In this document: positions 36,332 to 45,639 of the stretch, piece by piece
Numbering within the stretch: position 1 is the stretch's first letter
Layout: each line of letters starts with the position of its first letter
Source of the DNA: Martelella alba
GTDB lineage: Bacteria > Pseudomonadota > Alphaproteobacteria > Rhizobiales > Rhizobiaceae
Reading direction: 5' to 3'
Assembly (NCBI RefSeq): GCF_006516955.1
Contig: NZ_VHLG01000010.1
Coordinates: 124,001-188,000, forward strand
DNA: 64,000 bases
Made by a program: the position numbers and the translations under genes
Notes under the pieces: generated by a model
Database searches by the model: none
The model's input: only the letters and a program-made list of their open reading frames with translations
Told to the model about the DNA's origin: nothing

Positions 36332-37753
36332 TTACCAGCGCGGCAGACGGTATTCGACCGGGCTGAAGCCGATTTCGCCGTCATTGACGCGTCTTTTCCA
36401 CTCAGCCGCATAGGTATAAAGCGCTGGCGCAAGCTCGGTGAGTGGATCATCTTCGAAACGGGCAGACTGGGCGACCTTACTGACGAGACCGGCCGCACCG
36501 ACGCTGGTGCCGCTGCCCCTGCTTTTCTCAACCGGCCGGCCCGTGGCGGCAGCGAGCATTTCGAGATAATCGCGATTTTCCGCAAAGGGACCTTCAACGA
36601 TAACCGGGCCTTCGGCGCCGGTCAGTGCCAGGCATTCCGCCGTCATCAGCGCCAGATACCAGGAAAGCGTCAGCAGTCTGACACCGGGCGTCATATCTTC
36701 TTCCGGCACAGTCCAGCCCCCGATACGGCCCTGATAGGGACCGGTATCGCCGATAACCGAAGGCAACAGCATAATGTCCTGCTCAAGTGCGTCCCTGCGA
36801 TCAGCCGGTTCGATCACCGCACCTTTCGGCGCCGCGACCTCGAAAACCCGCCCGCCCATGAAACGCGCTGACGGTACGGGATCGCCAAGCGCGTTGACAT
36901 TGATCAGCGTATCGCGAGTCTCATCAAGGGGCGGCACGGCGGAACCAACCGCCATGGCAATCACCCAGGTGCCGGTCGAAACAACGGAAAAGGGCGCAGC
37001 AAGACTTTTCAGATGCGGCAGCAGGGACGCATTGGAATCGTGAAGACCGCAATAGACCGGACAATCGGGCGACAGCCCGGTCTGTGCGGCGATTTCGCCT
37101 CCGACCGGCCCCAGAATATCCCCCGCAGCCTTCAGCGGGGCCATTCTGCCCGTCAGGCCGAGGGCTGCCACCAATGGCGAGAATGTGCCGCGCTGCGGTG
37201 CCCAGAGATCGGTGTGACAGCCCCAGCTTGTCACTTCGCTCGCAACCACGCCGGTCAGGCGAAAACCCCAATATTGCGGATAGGTGATGACATGTTCGGT
37301 CCGGGCGAAAGCGGTCGGGAAACTTGCCCGCTGCCAGAACAGCTGCGCACCGATATTCAGCCCGGCCACCAGCCGCGGCGAACCGGTGACAGAGAAGGGT
37401 GGACGGATCGCGTTATAGCGGTCCTTCATCTCGTCCGGTCCGTCATGTTCATAGTCAAGCACCGGAAGCGCCAGTCCGCCCTCGCTATCGACGAGCGCAA
37501 CAGTCGCGCCATGGGTGGTGATCGAAATGGCGTCGATACCGCATTCGCCATTCAGCTGTTCCAGGCTGTTGAGAATGAAAGCCCAGAGCCCGTCGACATC
37601 ATGATGCGGATAGGGTGCGCGGCGGATCACGGCATTGGCCCGGGCGCGGCTGCCGGTCTCCGCCCGGGCCTCAAGATCATAGATGATCACCTTGGCATTG
37701 GTCTTGCCGATATCGATCACCGCAACGTTGCGAACGGGACGGGCGGGCGTCAT
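36332..37753 (-). CDS. rhaK: L-rhamnose/rhamnulose kinase, FGGY family
   Basis: A 473-residue sugar kinase: phosphate 1 motif AVIDIGKTNAKVIIYD, catalytic-type THGATVALVD, and the second nucleotide region VVSTGTWVIAMAVG. It ends the rhaSTPQK unit, overlapping rhaQ by four bases. In rhizobia this kinase phosphorylates the sugar during or after uptake by the Rha ABC transporter. Start ATG 37753 is chosen from the four-base overlap; 13 further residues are open upstream. Confidence 0.9.
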   Translation of the reverse strand: MTPARPVRNVAVIDIGKTNAKVIIYDLEARAETGSRARANAVIRRAPYPHHDVDGLWAFILNSLEQLNGECGIDAISITTHGATVALVDSEGGLALPVLDYEHDGPDEMKDRYNAIRPPFSVTGSPRLVAGLNIGAQLFWQRASFPTAFARTEHVITYPQYWGFRLTGVVASEVTSWGCHTDLWAPQRGTFSPLVAALGLTGRMAPLKAAGDILGPVGGEIAAQTGLSPDCPVYCGLHDSNASLLPHLKSLAAPFSVVSTGTWVIAMAVGSAVPPLDETRDTLINVNALGDPVPSARFMGGRVFEVAAPKGAVIEPADRRDALEQDIMLLPSVIGDTGPYQGRIGGWTVPEEDMTPGVRLLTLSWYLALMTAECLALTGAEGPVIVEGPFAENRDYLEMLAAATGRPVEKSRGSGTSVGAAGLVSKVAQSARFEDDPLTELAPALYTYAAEWKRRVNDGEIGFSPVEYRLPRW

Positions 37754-38757
37754 GCAGGCTTCCTTTTCAGACGCCGGCCTGCCCGCCGCCACAGGATCGG
37801 GATGGCAATCACGCCGATCAGCAACAGGCCGACAAAGATCGACATGACGATGCCCGGCACATTCATCAGACCGAAGCCGAAGGTGACGAGACCAAGCACG
37901 AAGGCGGCGATGACAACACCGAAGATCGTGCCGGAACCACCGAGAATGCTGACGCCACCCAGCACCACCATGGTCACCACTTCCAGTTCAAAACCGAGTG
38001 CGATCGAGGGACGGGTGGAGCCGAGACGCGAGGTCAGACACACAGCCGCGATGCCCGACATCAGCCCTGTCAGCAGGAACAGGATGAACTTCACCCGTCC
38101 GACGCGAATGCCGGAAAAGCGCGCGGCAGTCGCATTATTGCCAACGGCATAGACCATGCGGCCAAAGCTTGTCTTGTGCAGCAGGATGGCAAACAGCACC
38201 GCCAGCACCGCAAACAGCGCCAGTTCAAAAGATATCACCCAGAACACATAGCCCTGGCCGAAATAGGCAAAAGCCGGCGGATAGCCGGTAAAGGCCTTGT
38301 CGCCCAGAACAACATAGGCAAGGCCGCGATAAAGGCTCATCGTCCCGATGGTGACGACAATGGAGGGCAGGCCAAGCCCGGTGATCAGAAAGCCGTTGAA
38401 CGCACCGCAGATCAGCCCGGTAACAAGACCGATGGCAACAAGCTCGCCTGTACCGGCGCCGAATTGCAGGGCATAGCCCATGGCGGTGGAGGCAAGGGCG
38501 ATGATAGCCGCAACGGAGAGGTCAATCTCGCCGGAGATGATCACCAGCGCCATGGCAAAGGCGATGATCGCCTTTTCGGTAAAATTATAGGTCGCGTCCG
38601 ACAGGTTCCACGGATCCAGGAAATAGGGCGAGGCGAAACTGTTGATGATGAAAACCGCGACGGTCACCGCAATCAGCAGCGCCTCCCAGCTTCGTGTGAT
38701 CCGGAAAAATCTGCCATGCAGCCGGTCGGGAACGAAGCGCGTCTGAATGTCACTCAT
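37750..38757 (-). CDS. rhaQ: L-rhamnose ABC transporter permease RhaQ
   Basis: A 335-residue membrane protein of the RbsC/BPD_transp_2 family, about 8-10 hydrophobic segments, with the conserved GVSILGGSGTIFGVVIAAFVLGL and NNATAARFSGIRV. It overlaps rhaP by four bases and rhaK by four. It forms the membrane channel with RhaP. Confidence 0.92.
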   Translation of the reverse strand: MSDIQTRFVPDRLHGRFFRITRSWEALLIAVTVAVFIINSFASPYFLDPWNLSDATYNFTEKAIIAFAMALVIISGEIDLSVAAIIALASTAMGYALQFGAGTGELVAIGLVTGLICGAFNGFLITGLGLPSIVVTIGTMSLYRGLAYVVLGDKAFTGYPPAFAYFGQGYVFWVISFELALFAVLAVLFAILLHKTSFGRMVYAVGNNATAARFSGIRVGRVKFILFLLTGLMSGIAAVCLTSRLGSTRPSIALGFELEVVTMVVLGGVSILGGSGTIFGVVIAAFVLGLVTFGFGLMNVPGIVMSIFVGLLLIGVIAIPILWRRAGRRLKRKPA

Positions 38758-39740
38758 ATGGCATGCTCCGCTTTTTTCAGAATGACACGGCCCTTCGGCC
38801 GGGCGGCGCGCGCATTGACCGCAACGGCAATGATGATCACCGTTCCGGAAATCGCCATCTGCCAGAAGGGTGAGATATCGATCACCGGCAGCGCATTCTT
38901 GATAATGCCGAGAAACAGTGCGCCCAGCACCGCGCCGATGGCCGTACCAACGCCACCGGCAATGGAGATGCCGCCGATAACGCAGGCGGCAACGACATCA
39001 AGCTCGAAACCATTGGCGATATCGACATAGGCCACCGCATAGCGCGCAACCCAGAGATAACCCGCAAGCCCCGCCAGCGTTCCGGCGACGACATAGGCGA
39101 AGAAATGGGTGCGACCAACCGAGATGCCGGTATAGACGGCCGCATTCGGATTGCCGCCGACCGCATAGAAGGCCCGGCCGATCCGGGTAAAGGAAAACAC
39201 CAGGATCATCACCGCAATCACGCAAAGCGCGATCCAGGAGAGCAGCGGCAGGCCGAAAATCACCGCGCGTGGCACGGCCTTGAAGGCATCGCTCATCTCA
39301 TGGGCATTGATCCAGGCGCCATCGGTCAGCAGGAAAATCATCCCGCGATACACCGTCATGGTGCCGAGCGTGACGACGATCGGCGGAATGTCGAGCTTCC
39401 AGACCAGAAGCCCGTTGATGGCGCCGAGCAATGCGCCGACCAACACCGACAGAACCAGCAAAAATTCCACCGGCACACCGGGAAAACTGGCATTGACCAG
39501 CGCCGCCACCGTGCCGGAAAGCGCCAGATTGGCGGCAATCGACAGATCAATGCCGCGCGCCAGAATGACGGCGGCCTGACCCAGCGCCAGGATGATCAGG
39601 ATCGCAGTATCATTGAATATCGAAACGATGTTTTTCGCCGACAGGAAACCCGAAAAGCGCAGCTCGATCAGCGTTGCCAGGATCACCATCGCCAGAACCA
39701 GCAAAGCTTCGCGGCTTTTGAGCAGACGCGTGGCCATCAA
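38754..39740 (-). CDS. rhaP: L-rhamnose ABC transporter permease RhaP
   Basis: A 328-residue RbsC-family permease, paralogous to RhaQ. Conserved parts are ARGIDLSIAANLALSGTVAALV, VVTLGTMTVYRGM, GGNPNAAVYTGISV and GGISIAGGVGTAIGAVLGALFLGI. It overlaps both rhaT and rhaQ by four bases. Confidence 0.92.
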   Translation of the reverse strand: MMATRLLKSREALLVLAMVILATLIELRFSGFLSAKNIVSIFNDTAILIILALGQAAVILARGIDLSIAANLALSGTVAALVNASFPGVPVEFLLVLSVLVGALLGAINGLLVWKLDIPPIVVTLGTMTVYRGMIFLLTDGAWINAHEMSDAFKAVPRAVIFGLPLLSWIALCVIAVMILVFSFTRIGRAFYAVGGNPNAAVYTGISVGRTHFFAYVVAGTLAGLAGYLWVARYAVAYVDIANGFELDVVAACVIGGISIAGGVGTAIGAVLGALFLGIIKNALPVIDISPFWQMAISGTVIIIAVAVNARAARPKGRVILKKAEHAI

Positions 39741-41272
39741 TGCACCTCCCCGATACCGGCGGCGGCGCGAACCAGCTTTCCCGCACTCATTTCCTGTCGC
39801 GTGAACTCCGCCGCGATCCGCCCCTCGCGCATGACGATCACGCGGTCGGACATGCCCAGGATCTCGGGAATTTCGGAAGAGACCATGATCACCGAAAGCC
39901 CGCCTGCCGCAAGCTCTGACATAAAGGCGTGAACCGCCGATTTCGAGCCGATATCGATACCCTTTGTCGGCTCATCAAGAATGATGACCTTGGGATTGGT
40001 GGCGAGCCATTTGGCAATCACGACTTTCTGCTGATTGCCGCCGGAAAGCTGCCCGACGTTCTGATCCAGGCTCGCGGCCCTGAGATCGAGCCGCTCGATA
40101 TAGGCGCGCGCCAGTGCAAACTCCTCCGCCATTTTCAGGAAACCCCGCCGTGAAACGGCGGCAAGCGATGGCAGGGTGACATTTTCGAAGATCGGCATGG
40201 CGCCGATCGCGCCTTGCGCGCCGCGCTCTTCCGGAACATAGACGATGCCGGCCCTGACTGCCTCGTTCGGCGTGCGGATCACAGCGATCTCATCATCGAT
40301 GCGGATGGCACCGGCAGACGGCTTCGTCACGCCGAAAAGCGCCTGCATGAATTCCGACCGGCCCGCGCCCACCAGACCGTAAAAGCCCAGAATCTCGCCG
40401 CGTCTGAGCGTGAAATTGATATCCTCGAACTCGGTCGGATGACGATAACCGGCAACCGTCAGCACCGGCGGACCGATTTCGACCTCTTGCTTGGGGAAGA
40501 CCTGGCCAACCGGACGGCCGACCATCATTTCCACCAGCGCATTTTCATCCGTTTCGGCAATCAGCCCCTCGCCGACCATCTCGCCATCACGAAACACCGT
40601 GTAGCGGTCAGCGATGCGGAAAATCTCATCGAATTTGTGGCTGATGAACAGGATCGCCTTGCCCTCGGCCTTCAGCTGTTCGGTCAGCTCGTAAAGCTCC
40701 TCGATCTCCTTGTGGGAGAGTGCGGCCGTCGGCTCGTCCATGATGACGACACGCGCATCGACGGAAAGCGCCCGCGCCAGCGCCACCATATGACGGTTGG
40801 CGATACCGAGATCGGCGAGCCTGTGGGTCGGGTCGATCTTCGCGCCGATGCCATCGAGAATAGCCTTGGCCTCGCGGTTGATCCGCTTCCAGTCGATCAG
40901 GCCGAAGCGGTTTTTCGGCGCGTGGCCTATAAAGATGTTTTCCGCAACGCTCAGCGCCTCGAACAGCACCGTTTCCTGATGGATCGCGGTGACGCCGTGA
41001 TGCGCCGCATCATCGGCGCTTTGAAAGGCAACCGGCGTACCATCCAGCATGATCGCGCCGCCATCCGGCCGGTAGATACCGGTCAGGATCTTCACCAGTG
41101 TCGATTTCCCCGCCCCGTTTTCGCCGACCAGCGCCGTGACCTGACCCGGATAGAGCGACAGCGAGACATCCGAAAGCGCGGTGACGCCGGGGAAGGTTTT
41201 GGTCACACCTGCAAGGGTGATCGCAGCGGGCGGCGAACCGATCCGGGGTGTCTGAACCTCTTTATGCAGCAT
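39737..41272 (-). CDS. rhaT: L-rhamnose ABC transporter ATP-binding protein RhaT
   Basis: A 511-residue protein with two fused ABC cassettes, as in RbsA. First Walker A GENGAGKST near residue 50 and Walker B RVVIMDEPTAALS; the second cassette has the degenerate A-loop GLVGAGRSE, LSGGNQQKVVIAKWL and IILDEPTKGIDIGSK. Start ATG 41272 has GAAGGAT upstream; the frame is open 26 residues further but lacks support. Confidence 0.93.
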   Translation of the reverse strand: MLHKEVQTPRIGSPPAAITLAGVTKTFPGVTALSDVSLSLYPGQVTALVGENGAGKSTLVKILTGIYRPDGGAIMLDGTPVAFQSADDAAHHGVTAIHQETVLFEALSVAENIFIGHAPKNRFGLIDWKRINREAKAILDGIGAKIDPTHRLADLGIANRHMVALARALSVDARVVIMDEPTAALSHKEIEELYELTEQLKAEGKAILFISHKFDEIFRIADRYTVFRDGEMVGEGLIAETDENALVEMMVGRPVGQVFPKQEVEIGPPVLTVAGYRHPTEFEDINFTLRRGEILGFYGLVGAGRSEFMQALFGVTKPSAGAIRIDDEIAVIRTPNEAVRAGIVYVPEERGAQGAIGAMPIFENVTLPSLAAVSRRGFLKMAEEFALARAYIERLDLRAASLDQNVGQLSGGNQQKVVIAKWLATNPKVIILDEPTKGIDIGSKSAVHAFMSELAAGGLSVIMVSSEIPEILGMSDRVIVMREGRIAAEFTRQEMSAGKLVRAAAGIGEVH

Positions 41273-41362
41273 ATCCTTCAAACCATCAGCCTGGATCGTC
41301 TCAGCGATCCGTTGAAGAAAAGAGCCGGGCCCGAAGGCCCGGCACACCACGCCCCCCCGGGC

Positions 41363-42358
41363 TCAGAAAATGTCCTTGAACTTGTCGATATTCGACTTGT
41401 CGTAGACGAAGGGATCGGCCATGGCGCCGGCATTATCGTCGTCCAGCGTCAGCGTGCCGAGACGGCCCATCGAAAGTTCGGCACCCGGCTTGGCTTCTGC
41501 CCCGTCGATCAGATCATTGGCGAGCATCACCGCCGCATAGCCGAGATCAATCGGGTTCCAGATGGCAAAAGAGAGCGATGCGCCATTGTCGACATAGGCC
41601 GCCATTTCGGACGGCAGGCCGAGACCGGTGACATTGATCTCACCGATCTTTCCGGCATCGGTGACAGCCTGCGCTGCGGCGACGATGCCGACCGAGGTCG
41701 GCGCGATGATCGCCTTCAGATCGGGATAGGACTGAATAAGGCCCTGCGCCTCGCGGTAGGACTTGTCGAACAGGTCGTCACCATAGACGGTCGTCACCAC
41801 ATGGACGTTTGGATACTGGTCCATGACCTTGTTCATTTCCTCGATCCAGATGTTCTGGTTCGTGGCCGTCGCCGAGGCCGACAGCACGGCGACATCGCCG
41901 CCATCCGGCATGTGATCAGCGGCGAGCTTGATGATCATGTTACCGATCAGCGGGTTCGAAGACGGGTTCAGATGAACCTCACGACCCTCCGGGGCAACGC
42001 CCGAATCCCAGGAAACGACCTTGATGCCGCGCTGCATCGCCTTTTTCAGCGCCGGCACCAGTGCATCGGTATCGTTGGCGGAGATCGCAATCGCATCGAC
42101 CTTCTGGGCAATCAGCGCGTTGATCACCTCGATCTGGCCTTCGGCGGTCGTATCGGTCGGGCCGGTATAGATGATTTCCGTATCACCAATCTCGGTGGCG
42201 GCCTCCTTGGCGCCTTCGGCGGCAGCTTCGAAGAAGCCGATCCCGAGCGCCTTGACCACAAGCGCGATCTTCTTTTCCGCCGCACTGGCTGTCAGCGGAA
42301 CGGCAATGGCGGCAACAAGAACTGCACCGGCCGTCAGCATGCGTGTCAGATGTTTCAT
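41363..42358 (-). CDS. rhaS: L-rhamnose-binding protein RhaS
   Basis: A 331-residue periplasmic sugar-binding protein of the RbsB type. The signal peptide is MKHLTRMLTAGAVLVAAIAVPLTASA. Conserved parts are ALVVKALGIGFFEAAAEGAKEAATE, DAIAISANDTDALVPALKKA and VVSWDSGVAPEGREVHLNPS. ATG 42358 has GGAGG seven bases upstream. It is the first gene of the transporter operon, 164 bases downstream of rhaR. Confidence 0.93.
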   Translation of the reverse strand: MKHLTRMLTAGAVLVAAIAVPLTASAAEKKIALVVKALGIGFFEAAAEGAKEAATEIGDTEIIYTGPTDTTAEGQIEVINALIAQKVDAIAISANDTDALVPALKKAMQRGIKVVSWDSGVAPEGREVHLNPSSNPLIGNMIIKLAADHMPDGGDVAVLSASATATNQNIWIEEMNKVMDQYPNVHVVTTVYGDDLFDKSYREAQGLIQSYPDLKAIIAPTSVGIVAAAQAVTDAGKIGEINVTGLGLPSEMAAYVDNGASLSFAIWNPIDLGYAAVMLANDLIDGAEAKPGAELSMGRLGTLTLDDDNAGAMADPFVYDKSNIDKFKDIF

Positions 42359-42376
42359 GATATCCTCCCTCGAAAC

Positions 42377-42388
42377 ATCATTTTGCAG
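42377..42388 (+). promoter_or_regulatory. Shared 12-mer upstream of rhaS
   Basis: ATCATTTTGCAG, 19 bases upstream of the rhaS start. The same 12 bases, in the same orientation, occur at 43382-43393 between rhaR and rhaD. A shared RhaR operator element is the likely explanation. Confidence 0.5.
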
Positions 42389-42448
42389 AATGAAACCGGC
42401 CACCCCTCCTCCGGGCGGACCGCTTCCGGCAAATCTCCTCAGCCCGCC

Positions 42449-42466
42449 GCGCGATCGCGATCGCGC
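42449..42466. promoter_or_regulatory. 18-base perfect palindrome between rhaR and rhaS
   Basis: The sequence at 42449-42466 reads identically on both strands, built on two GCGATC units. It lies in the 164-base gap after rhaR and before rhaS. It may be a protein site or a small terminator for rhaR. Confidence 0.5.
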
Positions 42467-42522
42467 TTGCGGTCATTGCCGCTGCCTGACATCCTGGCAA
42501 CGGTATGGGCAACAGGCCACCC

Positions 42523-43326
42523 TCAGCGGGCAGCCGATATCTCTTTCTCACCGGCGCTGTCTGCTACGATCAGTGTAACGCCCGCTTCTTCCAGCATGGC
42601 GGCATCCTTGTCCGAGATCCGGTCATCGGTAATCACTGTCGCAATCCGCTTCAGCGGGCACAGGATCAGACTGGAGCGGCGGCCGAATTTTGATGAATCG
42701 GCCAGCACCACCAGTTCGTCAGCCTGATCGATCAGCTTCTGCTCGGCCTGGATCAGCAGCGGATCCGTCTCCATCAGCCCGAGCGGGCCAAGCCCCTGCG
42801 CGCCCATGAACATGCGCCGCGCCCAGAAATTCCGGGTCACGTCATTGTCGAACGGGCTCAGGATAATATTCTGCTCGCGATAGATCGTGCCGCCCGACAC
42901 CATCACCGTGTTCTTTGTGTGTTTCAGAAGATGCTCGGCAATCGGGAATGAATTGGTGAAGACCTGCAGCCGACGGCTGGCGAGATAATTCACCATCTGA
43001 AATGTTGTCGTGCCGCCATTGATGATGACTGAGTCGCCATCGGCGCACAGCTGAACGGCAGCTTTCGCAATCGCCTGTTTCTGCCGCTGATGCATGGTCT
43101 CGTTGACGCGGAAAGGCCGCCCGGCAAGGCCGACAAATTGCGGCGGGCTGAGCGCTTCGGCGCCGCCGCGCACCCGGCGCAACCGCTTTTGCACATGCAG
43201 CGCCGCAATGTCGCGACGGATCGTCGCCTCCGAACTTTCGGTCAGTTCGACCAGTTCGGAAACGGTGACGACGGGCTTTTCCTGCACCGCCGACAAGATG
43301 ATCCGGTGACGTTCTTTCTCGTGCAT
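42523..43326 (-). CDS. rhaR: DeoR-family regulator of rhamnose catabolism
   Basis: A 267-residue DeoR/GlpR regulator. The N-terminal helix-turn-helix (VVTVSELVELTESSEATIRRDIAALHVQKRLRRVRGGAE) is followed by the sugar-phosphate sensing DeoRC domain (INGGTTTFQMVNYLA, LADSSKFG). Start ATG 43326 has GGAGGAG upstream. It lies between the transporter and the divergent catabolic genes and is the expected rhamnose-responsive repressor. The exact ligand is not shown by sequence. Confidence 0.9.
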   Translation of the reverse strand: MHEKERHRIILSAVQEKPVVTVSELVELTESSEATIRRDIAALHVQKRLRRVRGGAEALSPPQFVGLAGRPFRVNETMHQRQKQAIAKAAVQLCADGDSVIINGGTTTFQMVNYLASRRLQVFTNSFPIAEHLLKHTKNTVMVSGGTIYREQNIILSPFDNDVTRNFWARRMFMGAQGLGPLGLMETDPLLIQAEQKLIDQADELVVLADSSKFGRRSSLILCPLKRIATVITDDRISDKDAAMLEEAGVTLIVADSAGEKEISAAR

Positions 43327-43381
43327 GGCTCCTCCAATATTGACATTCTTCATTTAATTCTCGCATTGTCAATCAACTTCA

Positions 43382-43462
43382 ATCATTTTGCAGCGCAATA
43401 ACGATTTAAATGATCGTTTTTGATTGTTATTGATTGACAAAAATCATGAAGCGGATGATTTT
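43382..43462. promoter_or_regulatory. rhaR-rhaD operator region
   Basis: Contains ATCATTTTGCAG (43382-43393), two TGATTG copies 10 bases apart (43421 and 43431), a TTGACA hexamer (43434-43439) and a perfect 8-bp inverted repeat, AAAATCAT/ATGATTTT, at 43440-43447 and 43455-43462. The repeat falls where the -10 element of a rightward promoter would be, so RhaR binding there should block rhaD transcription. Confidence 0.55.
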
Positions 43463-43527
43463 ACCGCCAACTGATGACAGCTGCCGTTGATTGCCGTCAA
43501 TCGCGCGCCCTTGGGAGGATGAAAGAA

Positions 43528-45627
43528 ATGCTGGAGAAAACCCCGTCTGGAAGCTTGAAAAACCTCTGGGATGACGAAAAGGCTGCGGCGATGAGCGAGC
43601 CGGAACGGTTGCTCTACCGCTCCAATCTGCTCGGTTCCGACAAGCGGATCACCAATTATGGCGGCGGCAATACGTCGGCCAAGGTCATGGAAAAGGATCC
43701 ACTGACCGGGCAGATGGTCGAGGTCTTGTGGGTCAAGGGGTCGGGCGGCGACGTCGGGACGATCAAGCTCGACGGCTTCTCCACCCTCTACATGGACAAG
43801 CTCAACGCGCTGAAGGGACTGTATCGCGGCCTTGAGCACGAAGACGAAATGGTCGGCTATCTGCCGCACTGCACCTTTAATCTGAACCCGCGCGCCGCTT
43901 CCATTGACACCCCTCTTCATGCCTATGTGCCGAAAAAGCATGTCGACCACATGCACCCTGACGCCATCATCGCCATTGCCGCCTCGGCCGATTCCAGGGC
44001 GCTGACCGAAAAGATCTTCGGCGGTGCGATCGGCTGGCTGCCCTGGAAGCGGCCGGGCTACGAACTTGGCCTCTGGCTGGAGAATTTCTGCGCCGAAAAC
44101 CCGGATGCGCGCGGGGTGATCCTGGAGAGCCACGGGCTGTTCACCTGGGGCGACACGGCCAGGGAAAGCTACGAAACCACACTTGAGATCATCAACACGG
44201 CCATGGCCTGGTTTGCCGCCGGGATCACCGGTGACGTCTTTGGCGGTCAGAAGGTCAAGGTACTGGCGGAAGACGAACGCCGAAAGGTCGCAGAGAAACT
44301 GATGCCTGCCATTCGCGGCATGATCTCGGAAACGGAGGGCAAGCTCGGTCATTTCGATGACAGCGAAGCCGTGCTGGAATTCGTTTCTTCGAACCGGCTT
44401 GACGCGCTGGCAGCGCTCGGCACCTCCTGCCCCGACCATTTCCTGCGCACCAAGATCCGTCCGCTGGTGATCGGTTTCGATCCCGAAAATCCGGATATCG
44501 AGGCCGTACTTGATGGTCTCCCGGCGGCGATTGCCGCCTACCGTGAAGGCTATGCCGACTATTATGAGCGCTGCAAGCGCGACAACTCGCCGGCAATGCG
44601 TGACCCGAATGCCGTCATCTATCTGGTTCCCGGCGTCGGCATGATTTCCTTTGCCAAGGACAAGGCGACAGCCCGCATCTCGGCAGAATTCTACGTCAAC
44701 GCCATTAATGTCATGCGCGGCGCTTCGTCGGTATCGACCTATTGCGGTCTGCCGGAACAGGAGGCCTTCGATATCGAATATTGGCTTCTGGAAGAAGCCA
44801 AGCTGCAGCGCATGCCGAAGCCGAAGCCGCTGGCCGGCAAGATCGCGCTTGTCACCGGCGGTGCGGGCGGCATTGGCAAGGCAACCGCCTTCCGCCTCGC
44901 CGGTGAAGGTGCCTGCGTCATGCTCGCCGATATCGATGACACGGCGCTCGAGACTGCAAGTACCGAACTGTCAAAAGCCTTCAGCAAGGACATCGTCAGG
45001 ACCGCGCATCTGAACGTCACCGACGAAGACGATGTCGCCGCCGGTTTCTCAGAGACATCGATCGAATTCGGCGGGCTCGACATTCTCGTATCCAATGCCG
45101 GTCTTGCCTCTTCCGCGCCGATTGAAGACACCACGCTCGATCTGTGGAACCGCAATATCGACATTCTGGCGACCGGCTATTTCCTGGTCTCGCGGGAAGC
45201 ATTCCGCCTGTTCCGCCACCAGAAAGCGGGCGGCAATGTCGTGTTCGTCTCATCCAAGAACGGGCTTGCCGCCTCCCCCGGCGCATCGGCCTATTGCACG
45301 GCAAAGGCTGCCGAAATCCATCTCGCCCGCTGCCTGGCGCTTGAAGGTGCAGCTGCCGGGATCCGCGTCAACACGGTCAATCCCGATGCCGTTCTGCGCG
45401 GCTCGAAGATCTGGACCGGCGAATGGAAGGAACAGCGCGCCGCAGCCTACAGCATGTCGACCGACGAGCTGGAAGCCCATTACCGCGACCGTTCGATGCT
45501 GAAGCGCTCGGTCTTCCCGGAAGACATTGCCGAGGCGATCTATTTCCTTGCCTCCGACATGTCTGCGAAATCGACAGGCAATATCATCAATGTCGATGCG
45601 GGCAATGCCCAGTCGTTTACGCGATAA
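43528..45627 (+). CDS. rhaD: Bifunctional rhamnulose-1-phosphate aldolase / alcohol dehydrogenase
   Basis: A 699-residue fusion. Residues 1-430 are a class II aldolase (NYGGGNTSAKV, DTPLHAYVPKKHVDHMHPDA with the metal histidines, ESHGLFTWG). Residues about 435-699 are a short-chain dehydrogenase with TGGAGGIGKAT and the YCTAK catalytic Tyr/Lys. It cleaves rhamnulose-1-phosphate to DHAP and L-lactaldehyde, and the second domain can act on the aldehyde. ATG 43528 follows GGGAGG at 9 bases; upstream in-frame starts have no such spacing. Confidence 0.93.
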   Translation: MLEKTPSGSLKNLWDDEKAAAMSEPERLLYRSNLLGSDKRITNYGGGNTSAKVMEKDPLTGQMVEVLWVKGSGGDVGTIKLDGFSTLYMDKLNALKGLYRGLEHEDEMVGYLPHCTFNLNPRAASIDTPLHAYVPKKHVDHMHPDAIIAIAASADSRALTEKIFGGAIGWLPWKRPGYELGLWLENFCAENPDARGVILESHGLFTWGDTARESYETTLEIINTAMAWFAAGITGDVFGGQKVKVLAEDERRKVAEKLMPAIRGMISETEGKLGHFDDSEAVLEFVSSNRLDALAALGTSCPDHFLRTKIRPLVIGFDPENPDIEAVLDGLPAAIAAYREGYADYYERCKRDNSPAMRDPNAVIYLVPGVGMISFAKDKATARISAEFYVNAINVMRGASSVSTYCGLPEQEAFDIEYWLLEEAKLQRMPKPKPLAGKIALVTGGAGGIGKATAFRLAGEGACVMLADIDDTALETASTELSKAFSKDIVRTAHLNVTDEDDVAAGFSETSIEFGGLDILVSNAGLASSAPIEDTTLDLWNRNIDILATGYFLVSREAFRLFRHQKAGGNVVFVSSKNGLAASPGASAYCTAKAAEIHLARCLALEGAAAGIRVNTVNPDAVLRGSKIWTGEWKEQRAAAYSMSTDELEAHYRDRSMLKRSVFPEDIAEAIYFLASDMSAKSTGNIINVDAGNAQSFTR

Positions 45628-45639
45628 GGGGAGGCCTTC

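Noticed and set aside
40214-42727. 837-residue open frame on the plus strand
   Set aside because: It is antisense to rhaT and rhaS, which have clear family motifs. High GC at third positions leaves long open shadow frames.
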